DNA from: DATJFH01 sp035495815
GTDB lineage: Bacteria > Acidobacteriota > Terriglobia > Bryobacterales > Bryobacteraceae
Direction: 5' to 3'
DNA: 64,000 nt
NCBI GenBank assembly: GCA_035495815.1
Contig: DATJFH010000237.1
Location: 20,327-84,326 of the forward strand
Shown here: piece by piece, positions 43,783 through 51,919 of the stretch
How the letters are laid out: the number at the start of each line of letters is the position of its first letter
Position numbering within the stretch: position 1 is the stretch's first letter
Made by a program: the position numbers and the translations under genes
The notes under the pieces: model-generated
What the model saw: the letters and a program-made list of their open reading frames with translations, nothing else
Database searches by the model: none
Told to the model about the DNA's origin: nothing

Positions 43783-44664
43783 CTATTTCTTCCGCAGGTG
43801 CGTGTCGAACCAGTGGACCATCTCTCCCAGGTAGTCTGGCGGGTTCACGGCCCCGGGAAAAGTGGGTCCGTGTCCCGCGCCGGCGATACGCAATAGCTTG
43901 ACAGTCACTCCGGCGGCTTTCAGTTTCGCTTCCATTTCCGTGGACTGCGAAAAATCCACAGACTGGTCTTTGTCGCCATGCATCAACAAGAACGGTGGAT
44001 CGTCCGCGCTGACATACGTCACCGGCGACGCTTCCCTGTAAGTCCGATACTCGGCCGTGTTCTGGTCTTTTTCCTGGGGCTTGGCCATTCCCAGGATGAA
44101 ATTCCCGTTGTTGCCGGTGAGGAAATCCACCGGCGCCGCCCGGGCCACCACGCACTGTACCTTGGCGCTCTCGCGCTCCACCGGATCGGGGTCCGTGGGA
44201 TTGCCTTTTCCGTCCAGCGTCCCCAACATGCTGACCAGATGGCCGCCGGACGATCCGCCCGAGGCTCCAATCCGGTCCGCCCGGATGCCAAAGCGCGCCG
44301 CGTTGTGGCGAACGAAGCGGACCGCCCGTTGCACGTCCTCCACCGGAGCGGGGTAGCGGAACCGCGGCACGGCACGGTGGTTCACGGCGAAAACCGTATA
44401 GCCCGCGCCTGCCAGCGCCGTCGAATACAGCCGCGACTGGCTGTTCGATTTGAGCGGCTCGGCGCTGTAGGCAAGCGGGGCGGTCCAACCGCTGCCGGAG
44501 ATGTAAATGACGCCGTACCCGTTTGGCTGGGCGGGCTTATAGACGTCGAGCAGCAGGGCTGTCCCGGAATACATCCCGAACACGACGTTCGATTCGACAA
44601 CGAACGGCTCAGTGGCGAAAGACACGGCCGCAAGCAGGATCGCAATGGAATAGACTTTCATCAC
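43783..44664 (-). CDS. Exported alpha/beta hydrolase (esterase/lipase-like)
   Basis: A 293-residue alpha/beta hydrolase with a signal peptide (SIAILLAAVSFA). The nucleophile elbow is GGSSG with Ser138 in ASGGSSGGHLVS; the acid is in LMHGDKDQSVDF and the catalytic His in AGAGHGPTFPG. It resembles carbohydrate acetyl esterases of the BD-FAE type and carboxylesterases, so a role in deacylating glycans is possible. It is convergent with the sulfatase pair, 3 bases apart, which may imply shared polysaccharide degradation, though orientation separates them. Confidence 0.87.
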   Translation of the reverse strand: MMKVYSIAILLAAVSFATEPFVVESNVVFGMYSGTALLLDVYKPAQPNGYGVIYISGSGWTAPLAYSAEPLKSNSQSRLYSTALAGAGYTVFAVNHRAVPRFRYPAPVEDVQRAVRFVRHNAARFGIRADRIGASGGSSGGHLVSMLGTLDGKGNPTDPDPVERESAKVQCVVARAAPVDFLTGNNGNFILGMAKPQEKDQNTAEYRTYREASPVTYVSADDPPFLLMHGDKDQSVDFSQSTEMEAKLKAAGVTVKLLRIAGAGHGPTFPGAVNPPDYLGEMVHWFDTHLRKK

Positions 44665-44847
44665 CTGTTCAGTGTAGTCGAATCCGGTCTGGAAAGCGGC
44701 GGTCCGAAAGCCGGCGTTGCATTGCTGCGGCCGTATTCGCCGGCGGCTGCACTACAACGGGAGATTCACTTCAGCTGGTCACAGCAAGCGGCGCCGAAAG
44801 AGAGCTAAGATATCTGGATGCTCTGCGATTCTCGCGGGCAGGATCGG

Positions 44848-45384
44848 GTGAATAGTTTTGCCTTGGTGGCCTATATCCCGGATCCTCTCCGTCGGTTCCT
44901 GGACGATTTGCGCCGGGAACTGGTACCGGGTTGCGTTCCCGCAGCCCACGTAACCATCTTGCCCCCACGGCCCCTTTCGGGAACAGTGGAAGAGGCGATC
45001 GAAACCATACGGACCCGTCTGCCCGAGTTCTCGCCTTTCGAAATCGAAACCGGAGAGGTCACGGTCTTTCCCATTTCGGATGTGGTCTATCTCGGCATTC
45101 GGGAGGGAGCCGACCGCCTGCGCCGGATGCACCCGGCCTTCAACATCGGTCCGCTCGAGTTCAAGGAAATGTTTCCGTTCCACCCGCATATTACGCTGGC
45201 GCAGAACCTGACGTCCAAACAGGCTCAGGAACTGGCGGCCGTCGCCACCCGGCGCTGGTCCGAGTACCCGTATCCGCGGGTGTTTCCCGTAGAAGCGCTG
45301 TCGTTCGTGCAGAACACTTCCAGCAACCTGTGGGTCGATCTGGCCCATTTTCAGCTCGAGCCGGCGGCCCCGGTCCGGCGATAA
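44848..45384 (+). CDS. 2H phosphoesterase superfamily protein (2'-5' RNA ligase-like)
   Basis: A protein of about 178 residues with the two H-x-T motifs of the 2H superfamily: HVTIL in the first half and HPHITLA in the second. The catalytic His pair would act on 2',5'- or cyclic phosphodiesters of RNA or nucleotides. Start is ambiguous: GTG 44848 gives the usual N-terminus (NSFALVAYIPDPL) and has a weak CAGGA site before it, while ATG 44818 adds 10 residues. It is transcribed divergently from the esterase gene and convergent with ribA. Confidence 0.85.
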   Translation: MNSFALVAYIPDPLRRFLDDLRRELVPGCVPAAHVTILPPRPLSGTVEEAIETIRTRLPEFSPFEIETGEVTVFPISDVVYLGIREGADRLRRMHPAFNIGPLEFKEMFPFHPHITLAQNLTSKQAQELAAVATRRWSEYPYPRVFPVEALSFVQNTSSNLWVDLAHFQLEPAAPVRR

Positions 45385-45408
45385 GACCTTCACAAGTCCG
45401 GCGGCGGA

Positions 45409-46029
45409 CTAGATCTCTTCCAGAAGGTGTCCCATCTTGGTCTTTTTGGTGCGCAGGTAGGTCTCGGTGGAATCGAGCGGCGCGGCCAGACAGGGAATCC
45501 GCTCGACCACCTGGATGCCGGCCCGCTCGACGGCCTCCACCTTTTCCGGATTGTTCGACAGTAGCCGCACTTTCGTAAGTCCCAGAAACCGCAGGATCTC
45601 GCCCGGCAGCAAATAGCTCCTCAAGTCCGCTTTGAATCCCAGTCTCTCGTTGGCCTCCACGGTGTCGGCGCCCTGGTCCTGCAGTTCGTACGCGCGCAGC
45701 TTGTTCAGCAGTCCGATGCCCCGGCCTTCCTGGTGCTCGTAGATCAGAATGCCCCGGTCTTCCCCGGCGATGCGGCTCAACGCCAGCTCCAGTTGCGCGC
45801 GGCAATCGCAGCGCAGACTGTGAAAGACATCGCCGGTCAGGCACTGGGAATGGATTCGCACCAGCGGCGGCGGATCGCCGGCCAGCGTGCCGCGGGTCAG
45901 GACGACCGCTTCCTCTTCCGGGACATCGTCGCCGGCGCCGGCGAATCCGAGAATCCGGAATTGCCCGAGCCGGGTAGGAAAGGCAGCTTCGGCGACCTTG
46001 CGCAGCCGAAATGCACGGGTAGTCTGCAT
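45409..46029 (-). CDS. ribA: GTP cyclohydrolase II
   Basis: A 206-residue enzyme that opens GTP to make 2,5-diamino-6-ribosylamino-4-pyrimidinone 5'-phosphate, the first step of riboflavin synthesis. Zinc ligands Cys63, Cys74 and Cys76 lie in SQCLTGDVFHSLRCDC with the same spacing as in E. coli RibA (54, 65, 67). YEHQEGRGIGLLNKLRAY and LLSNNPEKVEAVERAGIQV complete the family pattern. Unlike the fused RibBA type it has no DHBP synthase domain. No other rib gene is nearby. Confidence 0.94.
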   Translation of the reverse strand: MQTTRAFRLRKVAEAAFPTRLGQFRILGFAGAGDDVPEEEAVVLTRGTLAGDPPPLVRIHSQCLTGDVFHSLRCDCRAQLELALSRIAGEDRGILIYEHQEGRGIGLLNKLRAYELQDQGADTVEANERLGFKADLRSYLLPGEILRFLGLTKVRLLSNNPEKVEAVERAGIQVVERIPCLAAPLDSTETYLRTKKTKMGHLLEEI

Positions 46030-46084
46030 GAAGAAAGTTTTGACGCTCTAAACCTATTATTATAGTGGACTGGCGAGCTAACCC

Positions 46085-47398
46085 ATGCCGATCGCGGAAG
46101 TATCCGAAGCCTCTCTGGTCACGTTGCTTGTGAAACTGGGAGTGGTAGCGTCGCTGGCCAGCATTCTGACGCGCTCGGCGGGCATGAAACGCACCCTGCT
46201 GCGCGAGCTTCGTACGCTGAATCAACGGCTGCGGTTCGCCTTATGGTTCGCCGCCATCTTCGGCGCCGGAGTCGCCACCCGCGTCACTACCAAGAGCTAT
46301 CTGGCCGGCGACCTTGGCTTGGAGGGCAGCCTGCTTGCCGGAGTCCTGGGCGGGTATGTGACGGGCTTGCTGGCGGGTGTGCTTATTTCCCTGCCTGCGA
46401 TGTTGAATCACGAGTTCCTGAGCATGCCCCTGCTCGCCGCGGTTGGGGTCATGGGCGGCCTGTTGCGCGACTGCGCTTCCGATACGGAAGACATCTGGAG
46501 CTTCTCCCCCATGTTCGACCTGAAGCGCTGGCGGAGCAGGCGCACGCTGTTCCACTCCTTCTTCCTGCTGGCGATCCTGTTCGCCGAGTTCCTGCGGCAG
46601 GGGCTTGGGAATTTATTCTCCGATCCGCATCGCATTTTCTACCTCCAGCCCGGCTGGCCGGCCGGCGCCCACGGACTGGCTGTCGGCGCGGTTTACATTA
46701 CGACGCTGTTCGCCGTGGTCCTGCCCCTCAAGATCTGGAATAATGCTCGCAATGAGAGCAAGTTGCAGGAGCAGCAGCGGCTGCTCATGCAGGCGCGTCT
46801 CGACGCCCTTACCAGCCAGATCAATCCCCACTTTCTCTTCAATACGTTGAACTCGGTTTCGTCCCTGATCCGGACCGACCCTCATCAGGCCAGGATGGTG
46901 GTCTATCAGCTCTCCAACATCCTCCGGCGCCTGCTGCGAAAACATGATAACTTCAGCAGCTTGCGGGAAGAGTTGAGTTTCGTCGAAGATTACCTCTCGA
47001 TCGAGGTGGTCCGCTTTGGCGACAAATTGAAATTCCGCAAGGATGTGGAGCCGGCGGCGCTCGATATGCATTTGCCCAGCATGCTGTTGCAGCCCTTGAT
47101 CGAGAACTGTATCAAGCACGGCCTGAGCAGTAAGATCGAAGGGGGCGCGATTACGTTTCGCGCCCGGGTTGTGGAGGGACGATTGCATTTGCTCGTCGAA
47201 GACGACGGCGTGGGGATTGCCGAAGCGGAGATGGCGACCCTTCTCGAGAGGGGTATCGGCGTCAGCAACGTCAATGAGCGATTGAAGGTTCTGTTCGGCG
47301 CGGATTATCGGATGTGGATCGATAGCAAGCCTGGCCAGGGAACACGCATCGAGATAGAAGTCCCCGAATTACAGACCCGCCTGGCGGCGGTATCCTAA
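46085..47398 (+). CDS. LytS-type membrane sensor histidine kinase
   Basis: A 437-residue protein. The N-terminal half has about five hydrophobic segments like the 5TM-5TMR_LYT sensor, with ALWFAAIFGAGVATR and AGVLGGYVTGLLAGV. A linker coiled coil (NESKLQEQQRLLMQARLDAL) leads to the histidine kinase domain of the LytS family: phosphoacceptor His249 in QINPHFLFNTLNS, and the ATP-binding motif DDGVGIAEAE. A LytR-type response regulator is expected next to it, but the next gene is a methyltransferase, so its partner must be encoded elsewhere. Confidence 0.9.
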   Translation: MPIAEVSEASLVTLLVKLGVVASLASILTRSAGMKRTLLRELRTLNQRLRFALWFAAIFGAGVATRVTTKSYLAGDLGLEGSLLAGVLGGYVTGLLAGVLISLPAMLNHEFLSMPLLAAVGVMGGLLRDCASDTEDIWSFSPMFDLKRWRSRRTLFHSFFLLAILFAEFLRQGLGNLFSDPHRIFYLQPGWPAGAHGLAVGAVYITTLFAVVLPLKIWNNARNESKLQEQQRLLMQARLDALTSQINPHFLFNTLNSVSSLIRTDPHQARMVVYQLSNILRRLLRKHDNFSSLREELSFVEDYLSIEVVRFGDKLKFRKDVEPAALDMHLPSMLLQPLIENCIKHGLSSKIEGGAITFRARVVEGRLHLLVEDDGVGIAEAEMATLLERGIGVSNVNERLKVLFGADYRMWIDSKPGQGTRIEIEVPELQTRLAAVS

Positions 47399-47412
47399 AT
47401 CAGGAGCCTTGG

Positions 47413-48099
47413 TTGAACAAGCTGGAAGAAACTCCCTCTGCGTGGTCGGTGAATGGACTGCCGGACACTTTGGCCCGGCGGACGCGCCGCGCCTACGATC
47501 GAATGAGTCGTGTTTACGGGTTGTCCTCTTCTTTCTGGCACTCGCGCGCCCATCAGCAGGCAGTCAACAACAGCGGAATCGAGGACGGGATGCGGGTGCT
47601 CGAAGTGGCCACCGGCTCCGGCGAAATGTTCCGCCGTATCGTTCGCGCTAACCGCAGCGGGACCACCCTCGGGGTGGATTTGTCGCCCAACATGGCGGCG
47701 CTCACGCAGCGGCGGGCGCGGCGCAGCTATCCGCATTCGTCATCGCACTGCCAGGCCGTGGATGCCCGGCAGATGCCGTTTCGCGACGGCAGCTTCGACG
47801 CGGTGGTGTGCTGCTATCTGCTGGAGCTGCTCTCGTCGGAGGACATCGTGCGCACGGTGGATGAGTTCCACCGCGTTCTGCGCTCCCGGGGACGGCTGGC
47901 GCTGGTCATGATCGGCCAGGACACCGCTGTCTTCAACCGGATCTACAAGGTGCTCGGCCGCCTCGCGCCGGCGTTCTGGGGACGGCAGGTGGAACAGCGC
48001 GTTCCCGATCTGATCGAAGCCAGCGACTTCCGAATCATCTCCGAGCAGGTGGTGCGTCAGAGCTTTTATCCGTCGCGAGTCCTGGTCGCCCGGAAATAG
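47413..48099 (+). CDS. SAM-dependent methyltransferase (UbiE-like class I)
   Basis: A 228-residue methyltransferase. Motif I is RVLEVATGSGEMF, followed by GVDLSPNMAALTQRRA, the acidic motif VDARQMPFRDGSFDAVVCCYLLELL, and HRVLRSRGRLALVMIG. This is the pattern of UbiE/Coq5-like and other small-molecule methyltransferases; the substrate is unknown. The start is TTG at 47413. It is 14 bases downstream of the kinase gene, and its stop overlaps the next GTG start by one base, so it is probably in one operon with the deaminase. Confidence 0.87.
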   Translation: MNKLEETPSAWSVNGLPDTLARRTRRAYDRMSRVYGLSSSFWHSRAHQQAVNNSGIEDGMRVLEVATGSGEMFRRIVRANRSGTTLGVDLSPNMAALTQRRARRSYPHSSSHCQAVDARQMPFRDGSFDAVVCCYLLELLSSEDIVRTVDEFHRVLRSRGRLALVMIGQDTAVFNRIYKVLGRLAPAFWGRQVEQRVPDLIEASDFRIISEQVVRQSFYPSRVLVARK

Positions 48100-48542
48100 T
48101 GGCTGCCGACCCATTCCTTGATGCGGCTATCGAGCAGGCTCGCCAGAGCCTGGCGGAGGGCGGCATCCCTATCGGTTCCGTACTGGTATACGAGGGAACC
48201 ATCATCGGACGGGGACATAACTGCCGGGTCCAGACGGGCAGCCCGATCGATCACGGGGAAATGAACTGCCTCCGCAACGCCGGACGTCTGCCGGCCCGGG
48301 TATACCGGAGCTGCACGATCTACTCCACGCTGTCCCCGTGTCCCATGTGCAGCGGCGCCATCGTGTTGTACAAGATCCCGCGAGTCGTCGTCGGCGAGAA
48401 CCGGACGTTTCTCGGCGCGGAAGATTACATGCGGGACAACGGCGTGCGTGTGGACGTGGTCCAGGACGAGGAATGCGTCCGATTGATGACGTCCTTCATT
48501 CAGTCCCGGCCGGAGCTCTGGAACGAAGACATCGGCGTGTGA
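48099..48542 (+). CDS. Nucleoside/cytosine deaminase, FCY1-like
   Basis: A 147-residue zinc deaminase. The catalytic motif is His52-Gly-Glu54, and the PCPMC motif supplies Cys81 and Cys84. The spacing from H to C (29 residues) equals that of yeast cytosine deaminase FCY1, and HGEMNCLRNAGR also resembles FCY1's HGEI-type text. It may deaminate cytosine or a related base; guanine deaminase is an alternative. The start is GTG at 48099, sharing a base with the upstream TAG. The closing residues run RPELWNEDIGV. Confidence 0.9.
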   Translation: MAADPFLDAAIEQARQSLAEGGIPIGSVLVYEGTIIGRGHNCRVQTGSPIDHGEMNCLRNAGRLPARVYRSCTIYSTLSPCPMCSGAIVLYKIPRVVVGENRTFLGAEDYMRDNGVRVDVVQDEECVRLMTSFIQSRPELWNEDIGV

Positions 48543-48561
48543 ACGCCTTCCAGCGCAGCAG

Positions 48562-48804
48562 TCAGGTTGAGCGTCCGCACTGCGGACCGTTGCCGCGAAG
48601 GTGTTCGACGGGGACCGAGTGTCCCCACGATATCTCGCCGGCCGAAACGCCCAGCGCCGCGGCCAGCCGGACGCGCTGCTCCGGACTGGCGGTGTAGTTG
48701 CCCCCGACGATAGCCTTGACCACTTTCGCGCTCAGTCCGGTGGCGGCGACCAGCTGGCCGATGCCGATTCCGGCCTCTTCCATGTATCGCGTTATGGGCT
48801 TCAT
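48562..48804 (-). CDS. Small XRE/Cro-like HTH protein
   Basis: An 80-residue protein with a helix-turn-helix of the XRE/Cro type: IGQLVAATGLSAKVVKAIVGG is the DNA-binding part and SPEQRVRLAAALGVSAGEISWG the following helices. The C-terminal tail has VPVEHLRGNGPQCG. Start ATG 48804 was chosen over TTG 48813. It is convergent with the deaminase gene (ends 20 bases apart). Its targets are unknown; it is not beside a toxin-like gene. Confidence 0.75.
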   Translation of the reverse strand: MKPITRYMEEAGIGIGQLVAATGLSAKVVKAIVGGNYTASPEQRVRLAAALGVSAGEISWGHSVPVEHLRGNGPQCGRST

Positions 48805-49064
48805 TACGCACAAATCTTATCAGGTCCGGACCAACCGCAAATGGGCCGGCGGGCTGCCGCCCTGACCTTCGAGCACCGCAGAATCGTCCATTACGCGGGA
48901 CGGCCCCTTCGCAACAAGCCCGATTACACCGGCGTCGGCTTCGAGCTGCTGGCGTCCAGGTTCACGCTGACGGGCTTCCAGGTCTGGACAGCGGAAAGAC
49001 GGGACGCAAGCCCGCGTGAAGCGGTTCTGCGGACACGGTAAAGCCCAGTTTCGCCGGCCCGATT

Positions 49065-50972
49065 TTAGAACTCGAACCGGTCGATGTTTTCCCTGGTAAA
49101 CGTGAACGGCTTCCCGAGAATGACCTGGTCGCCCCGGACCTCCACCTTTCCTACGCGGCCGGCTTCGTACGACGCGGCGCCCGGCTTGAGGCGGCCGCGT
49201 ACCAGCCCGTCGGCCGTGTAGACCGTCAGATAGCCGAGATCGTAAGTATTCCACAGAATCACCGCATCGATGAAACCGGCATGCACATAGGGCCGGCAGA
49301 GGCTCGGCAGAGAGAGTCCGATCACTTTCACGTCCGTGCGGCCGGACTGCTTGACCGCTTCGGCTGCTCCGGGGACAGCCGGCGCCGCGATGCCCATGAT
49401 CAGCTTTGCCTGCGGGTACACCTTGAGCACGGTCTGGGTTCGGGCAAAGGCTTTGTCGCGATCGTCGTCGCTCGGCTCGATGGTGAGGAGCTTGATCGCG
49501 GGATATTTCTCCGCAAGACGAGCCTTGATGTGCTTGATCCACTCGTTCTGGTTGGCCGAGCTCAGGGCTCCGGTGATAATGGCGAACTCGCCCTTGCCGC
49601 CCAGCTCTTTCGCGGCCTGATCGGTCAGGGCGTACCCGATGCCCTCGGGAGTGGCCTGGTTCACGAAGAAGTCGCGGGCGTCAGGCTCGGCATCGGCGTC
49701 CCAGGCAATGACTTTGATGCCGCGGGAGCGAGCTTTGCGAAGCACGGTGGAGATGGCGGCGCGATTCTCCACGCTGACGGCGATGACGTCCACTCCTTTG
49801 GTGATCCAGCCTTCCACCACCTCGTTCTGCTTCGCCGGATCGAGCTCCGTGGGCCCGTCCCATATCAGCTCCACTCCGAGCGCCCGGGCAGCTTCTTCCG
49901 CGCCTTTCCGGCAGCTCACGAAGTACGGATCGCCCTTGGCCTTGGGCATCAGCCCGGCCACGATTCGACGGCCCGCGGACGGCGTCGAATTCCGGCCATG
50001 CGCCGAGAAAGCCGCGATCGCGATCGTCACCGCGAGCGCCGCTCCGAGGAGCGGAGCCAGCCTCGGGTGTTTCGCCCGCTCGAGCAGAATGGTCGCGATC
50101 AACAGGATCCCCATCAGGACGCCGGTCAGCTCGGCCGGCAGCGCCGACAGCCGCAGCCCGTTCTGTAGAATTACGATGGCGAATAATCCGAGCAGCGTGC
50201 CGGTCACAGTGCCGCGTCCCCCGAAGATGGACGTTCCGCCCAATACGACGGCGGTAATGGCGACCAGCTCGTAGCCCAGGCCGGCGTCCGATTTGGCTTG
50301 TCCCAGGTGGGATACGTAGATGACGGCCGTGAGGCTTGCGGTGAGGCCCGACAGAATGTAAATGAGCGTCAGACGTCTTGACACCGGGATGCCGGCGTAG
50401 CGCGCGCCCTCCGGCGAGAATCCGATCGCCGCGAGTGTTCGCCCGATGGCGCTCCGATGGACCAGAATCCAGTACGCCGCCGCTACCGCGGCCAGCACGA
50501 AGAGCTGAGCGGGAATGACGCCTCCGGCGTAGCCTTGGCCCAGGAACAGGAAGCCGGGGGGGAATCCGGTGTAATTGACGGCGCCCCCCGTCACTCCTTC
50601 CGCGATTCCGCGAAACAGCGAGTACGTTCCGAGAGTAACGATCAGGGGCGTGATGCGGAAACGCGCGATCAGCAGCGCGTTCAGCCCTCCGCCCAGAGCG
50701 CCGATCAGCAACACGAGAACGACGCAGGCGGCGACCGGCACGCCGAGATCATGCCAAAGCGCGCCGAAGGAAACGGCGCAGAGCCCCATCATCGAGCCGA
50801 CCGAAAGATCGATGCCGCCGGTCAGCAGCACGGGCGTCAGCGCCAGCGCCAACAGCCCGAGTTCGGCGCCCAGCCGTACGATTTCGAAACCGTTGGCGAC
50901 CGACCAGAAGTTGGCGCCGGTGAAGCTGAATACCGCGATTTCGACCGCAAGCAGAATCAGCAGGGAGTTCAT
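49065..50972 (-). CDS. Sugar ABC transporter: RbsC-type permease fused to RhaS/LsrB-type substrate-binding protein
   Basis: A single 635-residue frame. Residues 1 to about 300 are an RbsC/LsrC-like permease with 8-10 hydrophobic segments and the loop VVLGGTSIFGGRGTVTGTLLG. A hydrophobic segment at about 307-322 (PLLGAALAVTIAIAAF) resembles an uncleaved signal and leads to a periplasmic binding domain (about 336-635): RIVAGLMPKAKGDPYF, DVIAVSVENR, IAWDADAEPDARDFFVNQATPE and LKVYPQAKLIMGIAAPA. The binding part is most like RhaS (rhamnose) and LsrB (AI-2), which share the WD-x-D...NQATP pattern. The fusion would tether the binding protein to the channel. The ATG at 50972 overlaps the upstream permease stop. 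Confidence 0.9.
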   Translation of the reverse strand: MNSLLILLAVEIAVFSFTGANFWSVANGFEIVRLGAELGLLALALTPVLLTGGIDLSVGSMMGLCAVSFGALWHDLGVPVAACVVLVLLIGALGGGLNALLIARFRITPLIVTLGTYSLFRGIAEGVTGGAVNYTGFPPGFLFLGQGYAGGVIPAQLFVLAAVAAAYWILVHRSAIGRTLAAIGFSPEGARYAGIPVSRRLTLIYILSGLTASLTAVIYVSHLGQAKSDAGLGYELVAITAVVLGGTSIFGGRGTVTGTLLGLFAIVILQNGLRLSALPAELTGVLMGILLIATILLERAKHPRLAPLLGAALAVTIAIAAFSAHGRNSTPSAGRRIVAGLMPKAKGDPYFVSCRKGAEEAARALGVELIWDGPTELDPAKQNEVVEGWITKGVDVIAVSVENRAAISTVLRKARSRGIKVIAWDADAEPDARDFFVNQATPEGIGYALTDQAAKELGGKGEFAIITGALSSANQNEWIKHIKARLAEKYPAIKLLTIEPSDDDRDKAFARTQTVLKVYPQAKLIMGIAAPAVPGAAEAVKQSGRTDVKVIGLSLPSLCRPYVHAGFIDAVILWNTYDLGYLTVYTADGLVRGRLKPGAASYEAGRVGKVEVRGDQVILGKPFTFTRENIDRFEF

Positions 50973-51919
50973 GCCGCCGCCCGCCTCGTCCCGCGGCCCC
51001 GGCCTGCCACGTAATCGGAGGCCACTGCCCCCAGGATGATCACCCCTTGGGCTGCCTTCTCCCAATAGGGACTGACGCCGGCGAAAATGAGGGCGGTCGC
51101 GATCACGCCGAGCAGCGCGACGCCGGCCAGCGTTCCGGCCAGCGTTCCCCGGCCTCCGCTGATGGCCGTACCGCCGATCACCACCGCGGTAATACACTTC
51201 AATTCCAGGCCGATTCCGGCGTTGGCCGGCACGTCGTGAAAACGCACGGTAGCCACCAGCGCTCCGATTCCCACCAGCATGCCCGCTACCGTGAAAACCC
51301 AGAACACCACGCGTCGGGGATCGAGGCCCGCGAGTCGTGCCGCTTCCCTCTCCGAGCCGGCGGCGTACACCGCTCGTCCCGCCGCCAGGTTCCGCAGCGA
51401 CCAGGCGAACGCGGCAAACACGACTGCGGTGACCACGAGGATGACGGCTTGCCCGCCGCTCTGCCCAAGTCCGAACCATTGAAAACCGTCCGGCAGATTC
51501 TGGACCCAGGCTCCTTCGGTCGACCAGCGCAGTGTTTCGCGCCAGGCCATCATCGTGGCCAGCGTGACCACGATGGACGGAATTCCGCAGCCGGCCACCA
51601 GAATTCCATTGACGGCGCCGAGCGCTCCTCCAGCCAGGATCAGCACAATCACCACAGCGGCCGGCGGCAGTCCCGTTTTGGCCAGCGCGCCGGCCACGAT
51701 GCTGAGGACCGCGAGTTGGGAGCCGATGGAGATGTCCACCTCACCGGTGAGGATCACCAGCGTGCTGCCGATGGCGCAGATCAATACCGGAGCGTTGCTC
51801 AGGAGCAGGTCGCGCAGGTTGCCGGCGCTGTAGAATGCGGGCGCGGCGAAAGCGAGCGCCGCCAGCAGCGTCAGGAGCAGAATCGCCGCCGCCGATTCCC
51901 GAGGGTGTCCGGCCATCAT
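50969..51919 (-). CDS. Sugar ABC transporter permease (RbsC/RhaP-like)
   Basis: A 316-residue inner-membrane permease with 8-10 hydrophobic segments, EVDISIGSQLAVLSIVAGALA after the second and the cytoplasmic loop AVVIGGTAISGGRGTLAGT typical of the ribose/rhamnose/AI-2 class. It pairs with the permease part of the next gene, giving a heterodimeric channel. The start at 51919 overlaps the ATPase stop (ATGA) and the stop overlaps the next start, so all three genes are translationally coupled. Confidence 0.93.
   Translation of the reverse strand: MMAGHPRESAAAILLLTLLAALAFAAPAFYSAGNLRDLLLSNAPVLICAIGSTLVILTGEVDISIGSQLAVLSIVAGALAKTGLPPAAVVIVLILAGGALGAVNGILVAGCGIPSIVVTLATMMAWRETLRWSTEGAWVQNLPDGFQWFGLGQSGGQAVILVVTAVVFAAFAWSLRNLAAGRAVYAAGSEREAARLAGLDPRRVVFWVFTVAGMLVGIGALVATVRFHDVPANAGIGLELKCITAVVIGGTAISGGRGTLAGTLAGVALLGVIATALIFAGVSPYWEKAAQGVIILGAVASDYVAGRGRGTRRAAA

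Noticed and set aside
48562..48804. Antitoxin of a toxin-antitoxin pair
   Set aside because: No small toxin-like gene is adjacent; the neighbours are a deaminase and an ABC importer.
48820..49041. Possible coding remnant in the gap between the XRE gene and the ABC importer
   Set aside because: Short frames there give no recognisable protein and no ribosome site; it was left as unassigned sequence.
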